Shown here: in pieces, positions 1 through 8,902 of the stretch
Layout: every line of letters begins with the position of its first letter
How positions within the stretch are numbered: position 1 is the stretch's first letter
Assembly (NCBI RefSeq): GCF_900109705.1
Contig: NZ_FOAI01000004.1
Location: forward strand, 186,001-250,000
From: Roseivivax marinus
GTDB taxonomy: Bacteria > Pseudomonadota > Alphaproteobacteria > Rhodobacterales > Rhodobacteraceae
Length of the DNA stretch: 64,000 nt
Direction of reading: 5' to 3'
The notes under the pieces: generated by a model
What the model saw: the letters and a program-made list of their open reading frames with translations, nothing else
What the model was told of the DNA's origin: nothing
Database searches by the model: none
Made by a program: the position numbers and the translations under genes

Positions 1-455
1 TGGCGCACGTAGTAGCCGGCCGCGGTCGCCAGCGGCACGTCGGCGGCGTCGCGCACGTCGGCATAGCCCTTGCGCGCGGCCTCGTGGCCGATCTTGGCGT
101 CCACGTTCTTGGCGGTGCCGGGCATGTCGCGGGCGCCCATCGCCTCGCACCGCGCGGTTTCCATCGCCTCGTAGATCTCGCGCGCCATGTCGCCCTGCGG
201 GGCATAGCGTGCGTGGGTCCCGGCGTCGTGGTAACGGCGGTGCAGCGCCAGCGCGTCGGCGGTGCCGCGCGCAAGCAGCACCTCGTCGTGTGTCATCCGG
301 CGCGAGACCTGCGGCAGGCGCATCGCGTCGCCCGACACGCCCGATGGGTCGACCGAGTAGCTGACCGTGAGATCGGCGTCGTGGGCCATCACCTTGGTGG
401 CCTCGGCGAGCGCCTTCTTGAACGGATCCGCGGGATTGTCCGAGCCTGATGCCAT
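1..455 (-). CDS. cobT: Cobaltochelatase subunit CobT, N-terminal part (cut by window edge)
   Basis: CobT works with CobN and CobS in the aerobic cobalamin pathway, inserting cobalt into hydrogenobyrinic acid a,c-diamide in the cytoplasm. The first 151 codons are visible, starting at the ATG complementary to 453-455, with an AAAGG ribosome-binding site just upstream. The protein begins MASGSDNPADPFKKALAEA and contains VSGDAMRLPQVSRRM and LLARGTADALALHRRYHD, which I recognise as the conserved CobT N-terminus. The metal-binding and von Willebrand A regions would lie beyond the left edge. It is transcribed away from the next gene, leaving a divergent promoter region of about 118 bp. Recognition is by recalled family sequence only. 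Confidence 0.85.
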   Translation of the reverse strand, partial: MASGSDNPADPFKKALAEATKVMAHDADLTVSYSVDPSGVSGDAMRLPQVSRRMTHDEVLLARGTADALALHRRYHDAGTHARYAPQGDMAREIYEAMETARCEAMGARDMPGTAKNVDAKIGHEAARKGYADVRDAADVPLATAAGYYVR

Positions 456-573
456 GGCGCCTTTGTCCACCCAACGCGCGCGATTGGCAAGGGGGACGCG
501 GGTTGCCCGGAGCGCCGCGCGGGACCACTCTTTTTCGTTGCATTCGCGGACCGTCGCACTAGGGCTGTCGCGC

Positions 574-1386
574 ATGAAAATACTCTTTCTGGGCGACGTG
601 ATGGGACGGGCGGGCCGCGAGGCCGTCGCCGCGCGTCTGGGCAAACTCAAGGCCGAGTGGAAGGTCGACTTCTGCGTGATCAACGGAGAAAACGCCTCCA
701 ACGGCGCAGGTCTGACCGCGACCCACGCGGCGGGCCTGTTCGAAGCGGGAGCGGACTGCGTGACGCTGGGCGACCACGCCTTCGACCAGAAGGACATGCT
801 TCAGGCGATCGAGGCCGACAGCCGCATCGTGCGCCCGCTGAACTTCGCCAAGGATGCGCCGGGCCGTGGGCATCGGCTGTTCAGCGACAAGCGGGGCCGG
901 AAGGTTCTGGTGACCCAGGTGCTGGGCCAGGTCTTCATGAAGCGGCCCTTCGACGATCCGTTCTCGGCCATGGACGCGGTCCTGCGCGCACATCCGCTGG
1001 GCGGGCAGGCGCAGGCGATCCTCGTCGATATGCACTGCGAGGCGACGTCCGAGAAGATGGCGATGGGTCATTTCTGCGACGGCCGCGCAAGCGTCGTGGT
1101 GGGCACCCACACACATGTGCCGACGGCGGACGCGCAGATCCTGCCGCGGGGTACGGCGTACCTGAGCGATGCCGGCATGTGCGGCGACTATGATTCCGTC
1201 ATCGGCATGGAAAAGACCGAGCCCATGCGCCGCTTCGTGACGGGCATGCCCAAGGGCCGGTTCCAGCCCGCTCTGGGCGAGGCGACGTTGTCGGGCCTCT
1301 TCATCGAGACCGACGACCGCACCGGCCACGCGATGGCGGTGCGCATGGTCCGCGACGGCGGCCGGCTGGAATCAACGGCGCCGTGA
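574..1386 (+). CDS. YmdB-like metallophosphoesterase (TIGR00282 family)
   Basis: Predicted di-metal phosphodiesterase of the YmdB family. Characterised members hydrolyse 2',3'-cyclic nucleotides or act as regulatory phosphodiesterases. The 270-aa length fits the family. Metal ligands expected for the family are present: D8 (GDVMGRAGR), E39-N40 (NGEN), H68 (GDHAFD), H153 (DMHCEATSEK), and H178 and H180 (GTHTHVPTAD). The frame stays open further upstream, but the family-conserved N-terminus MKILFLGDVMG starts at 574, so that ATG is used. It stands alone between cobT, which is divergent, and the permease gene 100 bp downstream. The physiological substrate cannot be told from sequence. Confidence 0.88.
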   Translation: MKILFLGDVMGRAGREAVAARLGKLKAEWKVDFCVINGENASNGAGLTATHAAGLFEAGADCVTLGDHAFDQKDMLQAIEADSRIVRPLNFAKDAPGRGHRLFSDKRGRKVLVTQVLGQVFMKRPFDDPFSAMDAVLRAHPLGGQAQAILVDMHCEATSEKMAMGHFCDGRASVVVGTHTHVPTADAQILPRGTAYLSDAGMCGDYDSVIGMEKTEPMRRFVTGMPKGRFQPALGEATLSGLFIETDDRTGHAMAVRMVRDGGRLESTAP

Positions 1387-1486
1387 GATCCTCGCCTTCG
1401 GTCGCGCTTGTCCCGGGGCACGGCGTTCTCCAAAATGGCGGGCGGTCCGTGGACCGGCCAAGTGAATGCGGCAGGCAGGCAGCAGC

Positions 1487-3265
1487 ATGGAAACCTTGAT
1501 AGCGCAGAACGGCGACGCCCTGATCGTGATCGGGGTGATCCTTGTGATGTTCGCGCTCTTCGTCACCGAGTTCTACCCGACCGAGGTCGTCGCCATCGGC
1601 GGCGTCGCGGTCCTGCTGGCACTGGGCGTCCTGCCTTACGAGGACGCGCTGGACGTGTTGTCGAACCCCGCGCCATGGACCATCGCGACGATGTTCCTCG
1701 TGATGGGGGCGCTGGTGCGGACCGGCGCGCTCGAGGCGTTCACGAGCTACGCTCAGAGCGGGGCGCAGAAGCGGCCTCGGACGGCGATGGCCGGAATCGT
1801 GGTTCTGGTGGTCGTGGCCTCGGCCTTCATGAACAACACGCCGGTGGTGGTCGTGATGCTGCCGATCTTCGTGCAGCTTTCCAAGGTCCTCGGCGTGTCG
1901 CCGTCCAAGCTACTGATTCCGCTGAGCTATGCCGCGATCCTCGGGGGTACGACGACGCTGATCGGGACCTCCACCAACCTGCTCGTCGACGGCGTGGCGC
2001 GGAGCCGGGGCATGGAGCCGTTCACCATCTTCGAGGTCACGCCGCTGGCGCTGATCCTCGTGGTCTGGGGCCTTGGCTATCTCTATCTCTTCGGCGCGTG
2101 GCTGCTGCCGGACCGGGCGAGCATGGCCGGGATGCTTTCGGACCGCAGCCGCATGAAGTTCTTCACCGAGGCGGTGATCCCGCCCGACAGCAACCTGATC
2201 GGGCGCGAGGTGCTGGGCGTTCAGCTTTTCAAGCGCGAGGGCGTACGCCTGATCGACGTGGTGCGCGGCGACCAGTCGCTGCGTCGCGACCTCGAGGGCG
2301 TCGAGTTGCAGGTCGGCGACCGGGTGGTCCTGCGCACGCAGATGACAGAGCTTCTGAGCCTGCAGAACAACAAGTCGCTGCGCCGGGTCGACCAGGTCTC
2401 GGCGGTCGAGACGACGACGGTCGAGGTGCTGATCACGCCGGGATGCAAGATGGTGGGCCGCAGTCTCGGCGCGCTGCGTCTGCGGCGGCGCTACGGCGTC
2501 TACCCGCTGGCGGTGCACCGGCGGAACCAGAATATCGGACGTCAGCTTGACGAACTGGTGGTGCGCGTGGGCGACACGCTGCTGCTGGAAGGCGCCCCGG
2601 CGGATATCCGGCGCCTTGCGGACGAAATGGCGCTCGTTGATGTCTCGCAACCCTCCGCCCGCGCATTCCGCCGCGGGCACGCGCCGATCGCGCTGGCGGC
2701 GCTGGCCGGGATCGTGGTGCTTGCCGCGCTTGGCGTCGCACCGATTCTGGCCCTGGCCGTCGTTGCCGTTGCGATCGTGCTGCTCACACGCTGCGTCGAC
2801 GCCGAGGAGGCGTTCTCTTTCGTGGAGGGGCAGCTTCTCGCGCTGATCTTCGCGATGCTGGCAATCGGCGCGGCGCTGGAAAGTTCGGGTGCGGTCGAGT
2901 TGATCGTGAACGCCATCGTTCCCTGGATCGACGGGCTGAACGGCGTCTTCATCGTCTGGGCGGTATTCCTGATGACCTCGATCCTGACCGAGATGGTGAG
3001 CAACAACGCCGTCGCGGTGGTCCTGACGCCCATAGCCATTGCGCTGGCGCAGGCGCTGGGGATCGACCCGCGCGGCCTTGTCGTGGCGGTGATGATCGGC
3101 GCCTCGTGCAGCTTTGCCACCCCCATCGGCTACCAGACGAACACGCTGGTCTATGGCCCAGGAGGCTACCGCTTCACCGATTTCCTCAAGGTCGGTATTC
3201 CGCTGAACGTGTCCATCGGCGTGATCTCGGCGCTTGTCATCCCGCTGATCTGGCCGCTGTCCTAG
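1487..3265 (+). CDS. SLC13-family permease with two RCK-C (TrkA-C) domains
   Basis: Inner-membrane anion/sodium symporter of the SLC13/DASS type. The two permease halves are split by a cytosolic region (about residues 205-375) that looks like two TrkA-C regulatory domains, the layout of bacterial SLC13 members often called sulfate or citrate carriers. Each half has its asparagine motif: NNTP (116-119) with TSTN (161-164) in the first, and SNNAVAVVLTP with SFATPIGYQTN in the second. I take the ATG at 1487 (METLIAQNG), which leads straight into the first hydrophobic segment. An in-frame ATG at 1466 would add seven residues. The substrate (sulfate, dicarboxylate or other) is not determinable here. 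Confidence 0.85.
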   Translation: METLIAQNGDALIVIGVILVMFALFVTEFYPTEVVAIGGVAVLLALGVLPYEDALDVLSNPAPWTIATMFLVMGALVRTGALEAFTSYAQSGAQKRPRTAMAGIVVLVVVASAFMNNTPVVVVMLPIFVQLSKVLGVSPSKLLIPLSYAAILGGTTTLIGTSTNLLVDGVARSRGMEPFTIFEVTPLALILVVWGLGYLYLFGAWLLPDRASMAGMLSDRSRMKFFTEAVIPPDSNLIGREVLGVQLFKREGVRLIDVVRGDQSLRRDLEGVELQVGDRVVLRTQMTELLSLQNNKSLRRVDQVSAVETTTVEVLITPGCKMVGRSLGALRLRRRYGVYPLAVHRRNQNIGRQLDELVVRVGDTLLLEGAPADIRRLADEMALVDVSQPSARAFRRGHAPIALAALAGIVVLAALGVAPILALAVVAVAIVLLTRCVDAEEAFSFVEGQLLALIFAMLAIGAALESSGAVELIVNAIVPWIDGLNGVFIVWAVFLMTSILTEMVSNNAVAVVLTPIAIALAQALGIDPRGLVVAVMIGASCSFATPIGYQTNTLVYGPGGYRFTDFLKVGIPLNVSIGVISALVIPLIWPLS

Positions 3266-3268
3266 AGG

Positions 3269-3296
3269 GCGGGCCGGAACGCTTTCGCAGGCCCGC
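3269..3296 (+). terminator. Possible terminator after the SLC13 permease
   Basis: A GCGGGCC/GGCCCGC inverted repeat (7 bp, 14-nt loop) lies four bases after the permease stop codon. The downstream bases are TTAACAAG, not a proper T run, so termination strength is doubtful. Confidence 0.35.
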
Positions 3297-3439
3297 TTAA
3301 CAAGACCTTGCCCCGCGTTTCCGGCGGTAAAGGCGGGCTTATGCGCCGGTCCTGCGCCGCAAGCGGTATTTGATGACTTCACCGTATTCCTTTTCTCGGG
3401 CGCAGCGATGCGCCGCCCACGAGATAAGGCAGGCAAGAC

Positions 3440-3766
3440 ATGAGTCTCATCACGATCGAGGACCGGATGTCCGAGCTCGAGGCCGATCGCGACGCGATCG
3501 CCGAGACGCTGCGGGGCATCCGGTCGGAGCTGCACGATCTGCGCGCCCGGGTCGAGGCGGGCGAGTTCGGCTCGCCGACGGAGGCGGGCAAGCTCCTTGG
3601 CGATGTGCGCTACTGGCTGAAAGCCGCGCGCGAGACCGAAACGGAAATCCAGAAGGTTCACAAGGCACGCGCGGGGATCGCACATGACTACGGACTCGAC
3701 CTCGATAAAGCCCGGGCTGACATCCGGTGCCGTCTTCATCGCATCCGCGCCTGCTGCAAGTCGTAA
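3440..3766 (+). CDS. GTA g1-like protein, probable small terminase
   Basis: A 108-aa, charged, helix-rich protein with a likely coiled coil over residues 1-45 and the segments LLGDVRYWLKAARETE and DYGLDLDKARADI. Position (first gene, overlapping the terminase start by 83 bp) and composition match ORF g1 of the Rhodobacter capsulatus-type GTA cluster, which encodes the small terminase subunit. It would normally bring DNA to the large terminase for headful packaging. Here the rest of the capsid and tail cluster is missing, so it is probably a non-functional leftover although its frame is intact. The start ATG at 3440 is preceded by a GGCAGG-type site. The g1 assignment rests mostly on position. 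Confidence 0.65.
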   Translation: MSLITIEDRMSELEADRDAIAETLRGIRSELHDLRARVEAGEFGSPTEAGKLLGDVRYWLKAARETETEIQKVHKARAGIAHDYGLDLDKARADIRCRLHRIRACCKS

Positions 3767-4190
3767 GGCGTTCTTCCGCAACATGGACGAGGGGGCGCGG
3801 ATCGCGCTTCCTCACCTGTTCGAGTTCTGGGCCATGCCGCACCAGCTGCCGCCCGGAGGAGACTGGCGGACCTGGGTAATCCTCGGCGGACGCGGAGCCG
3901 GCAAGACGCGGGCCGGCGCGGAGTGGGTGCGCTCGGTGGTCGAGGGGCCGCGGCCGCTCGATCCCGGGCGCTGTCGCCGGCTGGCGCTGGTGGGCGAGAC
4001 CCAGGACCAGGTGCGCGAAGTGATGATCTTCGGCGAAAGCGGAATCCTCGCCTGCTCGCCGCCCGAAATGGCACGCGGCGCGCAAGTGCCTTGTCTGGCC
4101 GAACGGGGCCGAGGCGATGGCATTCTCGGCGCACGAGCCCGAGGGCCTGCGAGGCCCGCAATTCGACGGGGCGTGGGTCGACGAACTCGG
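3684..4190 (+). pseudogene. Truncated, frameshifted GTA large terminase (g2) remnant
   Basis: N-terminal ATPase portion of the packaging terminase. Walker A is intact (GGRGAGKT, residues 68-75 from the ATG at 3684), followed by RLALVGETQDQVREVM and FGESGILACSPP. The frame then shifts at about 4061-4071. From the TGG at 4069 the terminase sequence continues in another frame (WHAARKCLVWPNGAEA, then FSAHEPEGLRGPQFDGAW) as far as VDEL at about 4180-4188, the likely Walker B segment. There it changes abruptly into a different protein. The C-terminal nuclease domain and the end of the ATPase are absent. An alternative start is the ATG at 3783, nearer to where related terminases begin. The junction was read directly; identity is by recalled family sequence. 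Confidence 0.8.
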
Positions 4191-6147
4191 CTGCCCCGCC
4201 GTGGACAAGGGCAGCAACCAGCCGAACGTGTTTCTCGACCCGAAATCGTCCGAAAGCTTCCTGCCGCGGCATTCCGACGGGCGCCGCGACGAGCTGATCC
4301 AGCACCAGTATCTTCGCGCCCTGCATGGCTACTGGTCGGACCCGGACAACAACCCCGAGGCCACCGAATACGCGGGCCGGATGCTCGACATGTCGCGCGC
4401 CTTCGTCTGGGCCTGGGACGCACGGCCCTATCCGTGGTTTCCTGCCCGCGACCACTTCTGGGCCGACGGCGGCAACTGGCGGCGCGGGCACTGGATCACC
4501 GGGCGCGCCTCGGCACGGACGCTGGCCTCGGTGGTCACGGAGATCTGCGCGCGGGCGGGTCTGACCCGAATCGACACCCGGCGCCTGCACGGCTTCGTGC
4601 GCGGCTACCTTGTGCCCGAGGTGGGCGACGCCCGCCGGGCGCTTCAGCCGCTGATGCTGGCCTACGGCTTCGACGCGATCGAGCGTGACGGGCAAGTGGT
4701 CTTCCGGATGCGGACCGGCGAGAGCGACGCGGCCCTGTCCGAGCCGGACCTCGCGGTGTCGGACGACCTCGAGTCGCGCCTGATCGAGACCCGCGGCCCC
4801 GAGGCCGAGCAGGCCGGCCGCGTCCGCCTGCGTTTCTTCGAGGCCGACGGGGACCACGAGACCGTGGCCGAGGAAAGCGTCCTGCCCGACGAGCAGACCC
4901 ACGCCGTGTCCGAAACCTACGTGGCCCTTTCGCTGACCCGCGCGGAGGGGCGGCAGATCGCCGAACGGTGGCTCACTGAAGCGCGGCTTGCGCGCGATTC
5001 CGCGCGCTTCGCGCTGCCGCCGTCGCGGCTGCCGCTGGGCGCGGGCGACGTGGTGACCCTGCCGGGAGAGGACGCGCCGACCCGGTTTCGCATCGACCGC
5101 GTGGAGGTCACGGACCGCCGGATCGTCGATGCGGTGCGGGTCGACCCGGACGTCTACGAGGCCGCCGCGTTTCCCGACACGCCCGCGACGCTGCGTCCCT
5201 TCGTGCCGGCCGTGCCGGTGATGCCGGTGTTCCTCGACCTGCCGCTGATGCGTGGCGACGAGGTGCCCCACGCGCCGCATCTCGCGCTGTCAGCGTCGCC
5301 CTGGCCCGGGAGCGTCGCGATCTACGACTCCCCCGTGGACGGCGACTACGCGCTCAACGGACTCTTCGCGGCGCGGGCGGTGATCGGACGCCTCGAGACG
5401 CCGCTTTTCGCCGCGCCCTCGGGCCGGATCGATCGCGGCGCGCCGGTGCAGGTGCGTCTCTTCTCGGGCGCGCTGTCGAGCATCACCGACGCGGCCTTCC
5501 TGTCGGGCGGCAACCTGCTTGCCGTGGGTGACGGCACGCCCGGCGGGTGGGAGCTGTTTCAGGCCCGCGACGCGACGATGGCGGGCCCGCGCCGCTGGCG
5601 TCTGTCCCACCGCCTGCGCGGGCGCTTCGGAACCGATGGCGTGATGCCCGAGATCTGGCCCGCGGGCAGCCTTGTCGTGCGCCTCGACGCGCGCGTGCGT
5701 CAGATCGACCTCGCCGCCGGGGCGCGCCGGATCGCGCGGCACTACCGCATCGGCCCGGCGCTTCGACCCTATGACGATCCGGCCTACGTGCATCGCGTCG
5801 AGGCGTTCGACGGCATCGGCTTGCGCCCCTACGCCCCGGCGCATCTGCGGGTCGCGGCGGAGGCAGGCGGGCTGCGGGCGACATGGGTCCGCCGTACCCG
5901 GATCGACGGCGACGACTGGAGTCTTGCGGAGGTGCCGCTCGGCGAGGAGACCGAGGCCTACCGCGTCCGGGTGATCCGGGACGGCACCATCCTGCGCGAG
6001 GCCACGGTGTCCGGCCCGCGCTGGGATTACGGCGCGGCGGCGCTGTCCGGAGACCTGTCCGGGGGCCCGGTGACCCTGCGGGTCGCCCAGCTCTCGGCGC
6101 GTTTCGGGGCCGGGCCCGAGGCGCGGCTGGACCTTCCGGTGGGATGA
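4117..6147 (+). pseudogene. GTA tail-tip protein g15, C-terminal half fused to terminase fragment
   Basis: The first roughly 24 codons of this open frame are terminase. From GCPAVDKGSNQPNVFLDP (about 4189 on) the sequence is that of the large phage/GTA host-specificity tail protein (RcGTA g15; glycoside-hydrolase TIM-barrel-like and phage-tail domains). Recognisable pieces are FLDPKSSESFLP, AFVWAWDARPYPWFP, RGYLVPEVGDARRALQPLML, and a long beta-rich C-terminus ending ARLDLPVG. About 650 residues remain of a protein usually near 1,300. In an intact GTA it forms the tail tip that contacts the recipient cell. The frame is open for 676 codons, so the deletion may be fairly recent. Translation, if any, would start at an internal codon such as the ATG at 4117. 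Confidence 0.82.
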
Positions 6148-6557
6148 CCGGAGGCTCCGCTATGTCTCTGACGCGCCGAAAAGCGAGGGCTCTGCACTCG
6201 TGCTCCCGGAGTACTTGAAACGAGAAGAACAGGGCTTCGTGGCGCTTGCGGCCGGCATTTGGCGTGCGGGCGGCGTCCCGGAGGGTGTCTCTTCTGCACG
6301 CCAATGCCATGCGGGGGCCGGGATGGACGGGCGCTTGCGGCGGGCCGAAGGTGGCGGCGGCCGGCCTGGATGCGAAGGGTCCGCCTCGCGCGCCTTGGGA
6401 TGTCCGTGCCGGGATGACGTTAAGGGTATCCGGAGCGGCACGGGGTCTTGCGCGCTCGCGTGGTGCGTGGCATCGCGGCTGCCCGTTCCAGGGTTTGCGT
6501 TTCGAACGGAGCACCTATCTGATAAGCTCGTCGCGTCGTGTCACAGGAGAGCCGCTC
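6148..6557. other. Non-coding spacer between the GTA relic and cysE
   Basis: About 410 bp without a convincing gene on either strand. It holds one copy of a dispersed motif (6203-6235, listed separately), then GC-rich sequence ending CCGGGATGACG near 6409-6419, which resembles a decayed REP-like palindrome half. The cysE leader, with an AGGAG ribosome-binding site at 6544-6549, follows. Confidence 0.5.
6203..6235 (+). repeat. Dispersed intergenic motif, copy 1
   Basis: Reads GCTCCCGGAGTACTTGAAAC followed by GAGAAGAACAGGG. It shares the pattern CTCCCGGGATATTTnnACCA then GAAGAAG with copies at 21545-21581 and 53761-53795. All three lie in spacers next to gene ends. Function unknown. Confidence 0.5.
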
Positions 6558-7367
6558 ATGGCTGAAACCCGCGCAAAGGTCGCCGAACTCGATCCCGTCT
6601 GGGCCCGCGTGATGCGCGAGGCCGAGGAAGCCGTGGTCGAGGAGCCGCTGCTCGGCGGGCTCGTGCATCAGTCCGTCCTGCACCACCCGACCATCGAGCG
6701 CGCGCTGGCCTACCGGATCTCGCTGAAGCTGGCCTCGGGCGAGATGTCCGAGCAAATCCTGCGCGAGATCGCCGACGAGGCCTACCGCGCCGATCCCGAG
6801 CTGGCGTTGGCCGCCCGCGCCGACATCGTCGCCATCTGGGAGCGCGACCCGGCCTGCCACCGTTTTCTGCAGCCGCTCCTGTTTTTCAAGGGCTTCCAGG
6901 CGGTGCAGTCCTACCGCGTGGCGAACTGGCTCTGGCGGGAAGGGCGGCGCGACATGTCCTACTTCCTGCAGATGCGGTGCTCGGAGGTGTTCGGGGTCGA
7001 CATCCACCCCGCGGCGCGGCTCGGGCGCGGCATCATGATCGACCACGCCCATTCCATCGTCATCGGCGAGACCGCGGTCGTGGGCGACAACGTCTCCATG
7101 CTTCACTCGGTGACCCTCGGCGGCACCGGCAAGGAGGAGGAGGACCGCCATCCCAAGATCGGCGACGGCGTCCTGATCGGGGCCGGGGCCAAGGTGCTCG
7201 GCAACATCCGCATCGGCGCCTGCTCGCGGGTCGCGGCCGGCTCGGTGGTGCTCGAGGAGGTGCCACCCTGCAAGACCGTGGCCGGGGTCCCGGCGCGGAT
7301 CGTCGGAGAGGCGGGCTGCGCGCAGCCGTCGATCAGCATGGACCACCTCATCCACGGCGGAGCCTGA
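6558..7367 (+). CDS. cysE: Serine O-acetyltransferase
   Basis: Transfers acetyl from acetyl-CoA to L-serine, giving O-acetylserine, the committed step of cysteine synthesis in the cytoplasm. The protein is 269 aa, the normal length. The N-terminal helical domain ends at about residue 140. The left-handed beta-helix follows with D148 (GVDIHP), H163 (IDHAHSIVIGET) and H198 (DRHPKIGDG), the positions equivalent to the E. coli catalytic and binding residues, and the C-terminus carries AGVPARIVG. The frame is open well upstream, but MAETRAKVAELDPVW at 6558 has the ribosome-binding site and matches the family start. I recall cysE as a usual neighbour of the R. capsulatus GTA cluster, which supports this being the native GTA locus. 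Confidence 0.96.
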   Translation: MAETRAKVAELDPVWARVMREAEEAVVEEPLLGGLVHQSVLHHPTIERALAYRISLKLASGEMSEQILREIADEAYRADPELALAARADIVAIWERDPACHRFLQPLLFFKGFQAVQSYRVANWLWREGRRDMSYFLQMRCSEVFGVDIHPAARLGRGIMIDHAHSIVIGETAVVGDNVSMLHSVTLGGTGKEEEDRHPKIGDGVLIGAGAKVLGNIRIGACSRVAAGSVVLEEVPPCKTVAGVPARIVGEAGCAQPSISMDHLIHGGA

Positions 7368-7702
7368 GGCGGCGCGACGAACGCCGCTGTCCTCGCATCA
7401 GGCCAGTTTTTCCGAGGCACGGGCGAGCGGTCCGTGCCTCGTGTCGTCGTCAGGGGACCGACGGGTCAACTCGGCGTCGGATTGGGCTGCGTGCTCTCGG
7501 TTTCTGACGATATCACCAACACGGACGAAGCTGGCGATGCAGCGCCGTAGTTCGTCCACGGTGCCGAGGTCCCCAGACGCTCACAGTGCCACACCGACCG
7601 ACGCCCGACCAACTCTCCGCGCCCGCCAGGAGGCCCGCAGGAGGTCGAGCGGCGCCAGCCGGTCGGACGACATGGCGTGTGCGGCGCAGCCGCTCCGCCG
7701 GA
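7368..7702. other. Non-coding spacer between cysE and corA
   Basis: 335 bp between convergent genes. The left part has a hairpin (7414-7440). The rest, 7441-7702, shows no gene I can support. A short stretch on the minus strand (about 7515-7570) reads GTVDELRRCIASFVRVGD, faintly like a transposase fragment but too short to call. Confidence 0.4.
7414..7440. terminator. Hairpin between convergent cysE and corA
   Basis: GAGGCACGG (7414-7422) and CCGTGCCTC (7432-7440) form a perfect 9-bp stem with a 9-nt loop. There is no T tract on the plus side. It may be a weak terminator for cysE or for read-through from corA. Confidence 0.45.
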
Positions 7703-8653
7703 TCAGAGCCAGCCGCGGCGCTTGAAGTAGAAGTAGGGCAGGATCGCGGATATCACCATCGCCGCCACCGCAATCGGGTAGCCCAGGGGCCAGGCGAGCT
7801 CGGGCATATGCTGGAAGTTCATCCCGTAGACCGAGGCGATCAGCGTGGGCGGCAGGAACATCACCGCCACCACCGAGAAGATCTTGATGATCGCGTTCTG
7901 CTCGATCGAGATCATGCCCAGCGTCGCGTCCAGCAGGAACGTGATCTTCTGCGACAGGAAACCGGCGTGATCCAGCAGCGATCGCACGTCGCGTGACAGG
8001 GTCTTGATCCGGTCCCGAAGATCGTTCGCCGTCGCGCGCCCCTGGGCCACATGGCCGAGGAATCGCGCCAGCCGGTCAAGCGTCACCAGGCTGTCGCGGA
8101 TGTTCGAGAGAAGCTCGCCCTTCGCGCCCACCGCGCCAAGCACCTTCTCATGGTCGGTTTCGGCCTCGTCGCGCTGGAAGATGCGGCGTGACAGTCCGTC
8201 GATCTCCTGTGCGGCTCGCTCGAGGATGTCTGCAAGCCGGTCCACCACCGCCTCGAGAAGCGCGATCAACACGCCCTCCGCGGTCTCGAGTGTGGGCGCC
8301 TCGCGCTCGGCGCGGGCCGGGAACGTAGTGAATGCCCGGGGCTCGTGGTAGCGGATCGTCACCAGACGGTCCTTCGCCAGGACGAAGCTCACCGGCGACA
8401 TCTCGGGATCGTCGGTTTCGGTGTGGGCGGGCAGGATCGCGGTCATGATCGCGCCGCCGTCGGCGAGGTAGAGCCGCGAGGAGACTTCGATCTCCTCCAT
8501 GTCGGCGCGGGCCGGCACCGAGAAGCCTAGGAGGCGCTCGACCGCGTCCACCTCGGCGCCGGTGGGGTCGATCATGTCGATCCAGAGCGCTTCGTCCGAC
8601 ACGGCGTCGCGCCGTTCGAGCCGGCCCTCGTTCATCAGGTAGCTGCGGATCAT
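7703..8653 (-). CDS. corA: CorA-family divalent cation transporter
   Basis: Inner-membrane magnesium (possibly cobalt/nickel) channel of the CorA/2-TM-GxN family, acting as a pentamer. The protein is 316 aa from MIRSYLMNEGRLER, with a large N-terminal cytosolic domain, a long helix, then two C-terminal membrane segments. The signature GMN is at residues 277-279 (ASVYGMNFQHMPEL), and the protein ends in a basic tail FKRRGWL. I chose the start complementary to 8651-8653. An upstream in-frame ATG would add 20 arginine- and proline-rich residues that the family lacks. It is convergent with cysE and divergent from the pyruvate dehydrogenase-like operon. Confidence 0.92.
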   Translation of the reverse strand: MIRSYLMNEGRLERRDAVSDEALWIDMIDPTGAEVDAVERLLGFSVPARADMEEIEVSSRLYLADGGAIMTAILPAHTETDDPEMSPVSFVLAKDRLVTIRYHEPRAFTTFPARAEREAPTLETAEGVLIALLEAVVDRLADILERAAQEIDGLSRRIFQRDEAETDHEKVLGAVGAKGELLSNIRDSLVTLDRLARFLGHVAQGRATANDLRDRIKTLSRDVRSLLDHAGFLSQKITFLLDATLGMISIEQNAIIKIFSVVAVMFLPPTLIASVYGMNFQHMPELAWPLGYPIAVAAMVISAILPYFYFKRRGWL

Positions 8654-8902
8654 GGGGGGCGCGCGCCTCCTCGGGCGGGGGGATCGGAACGGGCGGAGGC
8701 CGTGGCGGCTCACGCCCCCCGATCGCTACACCACGTCCGGGGCCGTTTCCAGACGCCCGCGCCGGGGGCGATGCGTAACCGTGTTCGACCATACACGCAC
8801 CTTTGCAGGCCACGCACCGGCGCGCTTGAAAGAAAATTGCGCGCAGGATAATCTCGGAGGCAAGGCCCGCGGAGGCCGCTTCACGAATGGGAGGGCGCGG
8901 CC

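Noticed and set aside
1910-3784. Long open frame on the minus strand opposite the SLC13 permease
   Set aside because: Antisense shadow of a well-supported gene in high-GC DNA. Its product is rich in Arg, His and Asp with no domain, and it crosses into the GTA g1 gene.
6385-6425. REP-like palindrome in the spacer before cysE
   Set aside because: Only one half (CCGGGATGACG) is recognisable and the other half does not pair, so no element can be defined.
7441-7702. Possible transposase remnant in the cysE-corA spacer
   Set aside because: Only about 18 residues (GTVDELRRCIASFVRVGD) look vaguely like a transposase end. No terminal repeats, no further homology that I can see.
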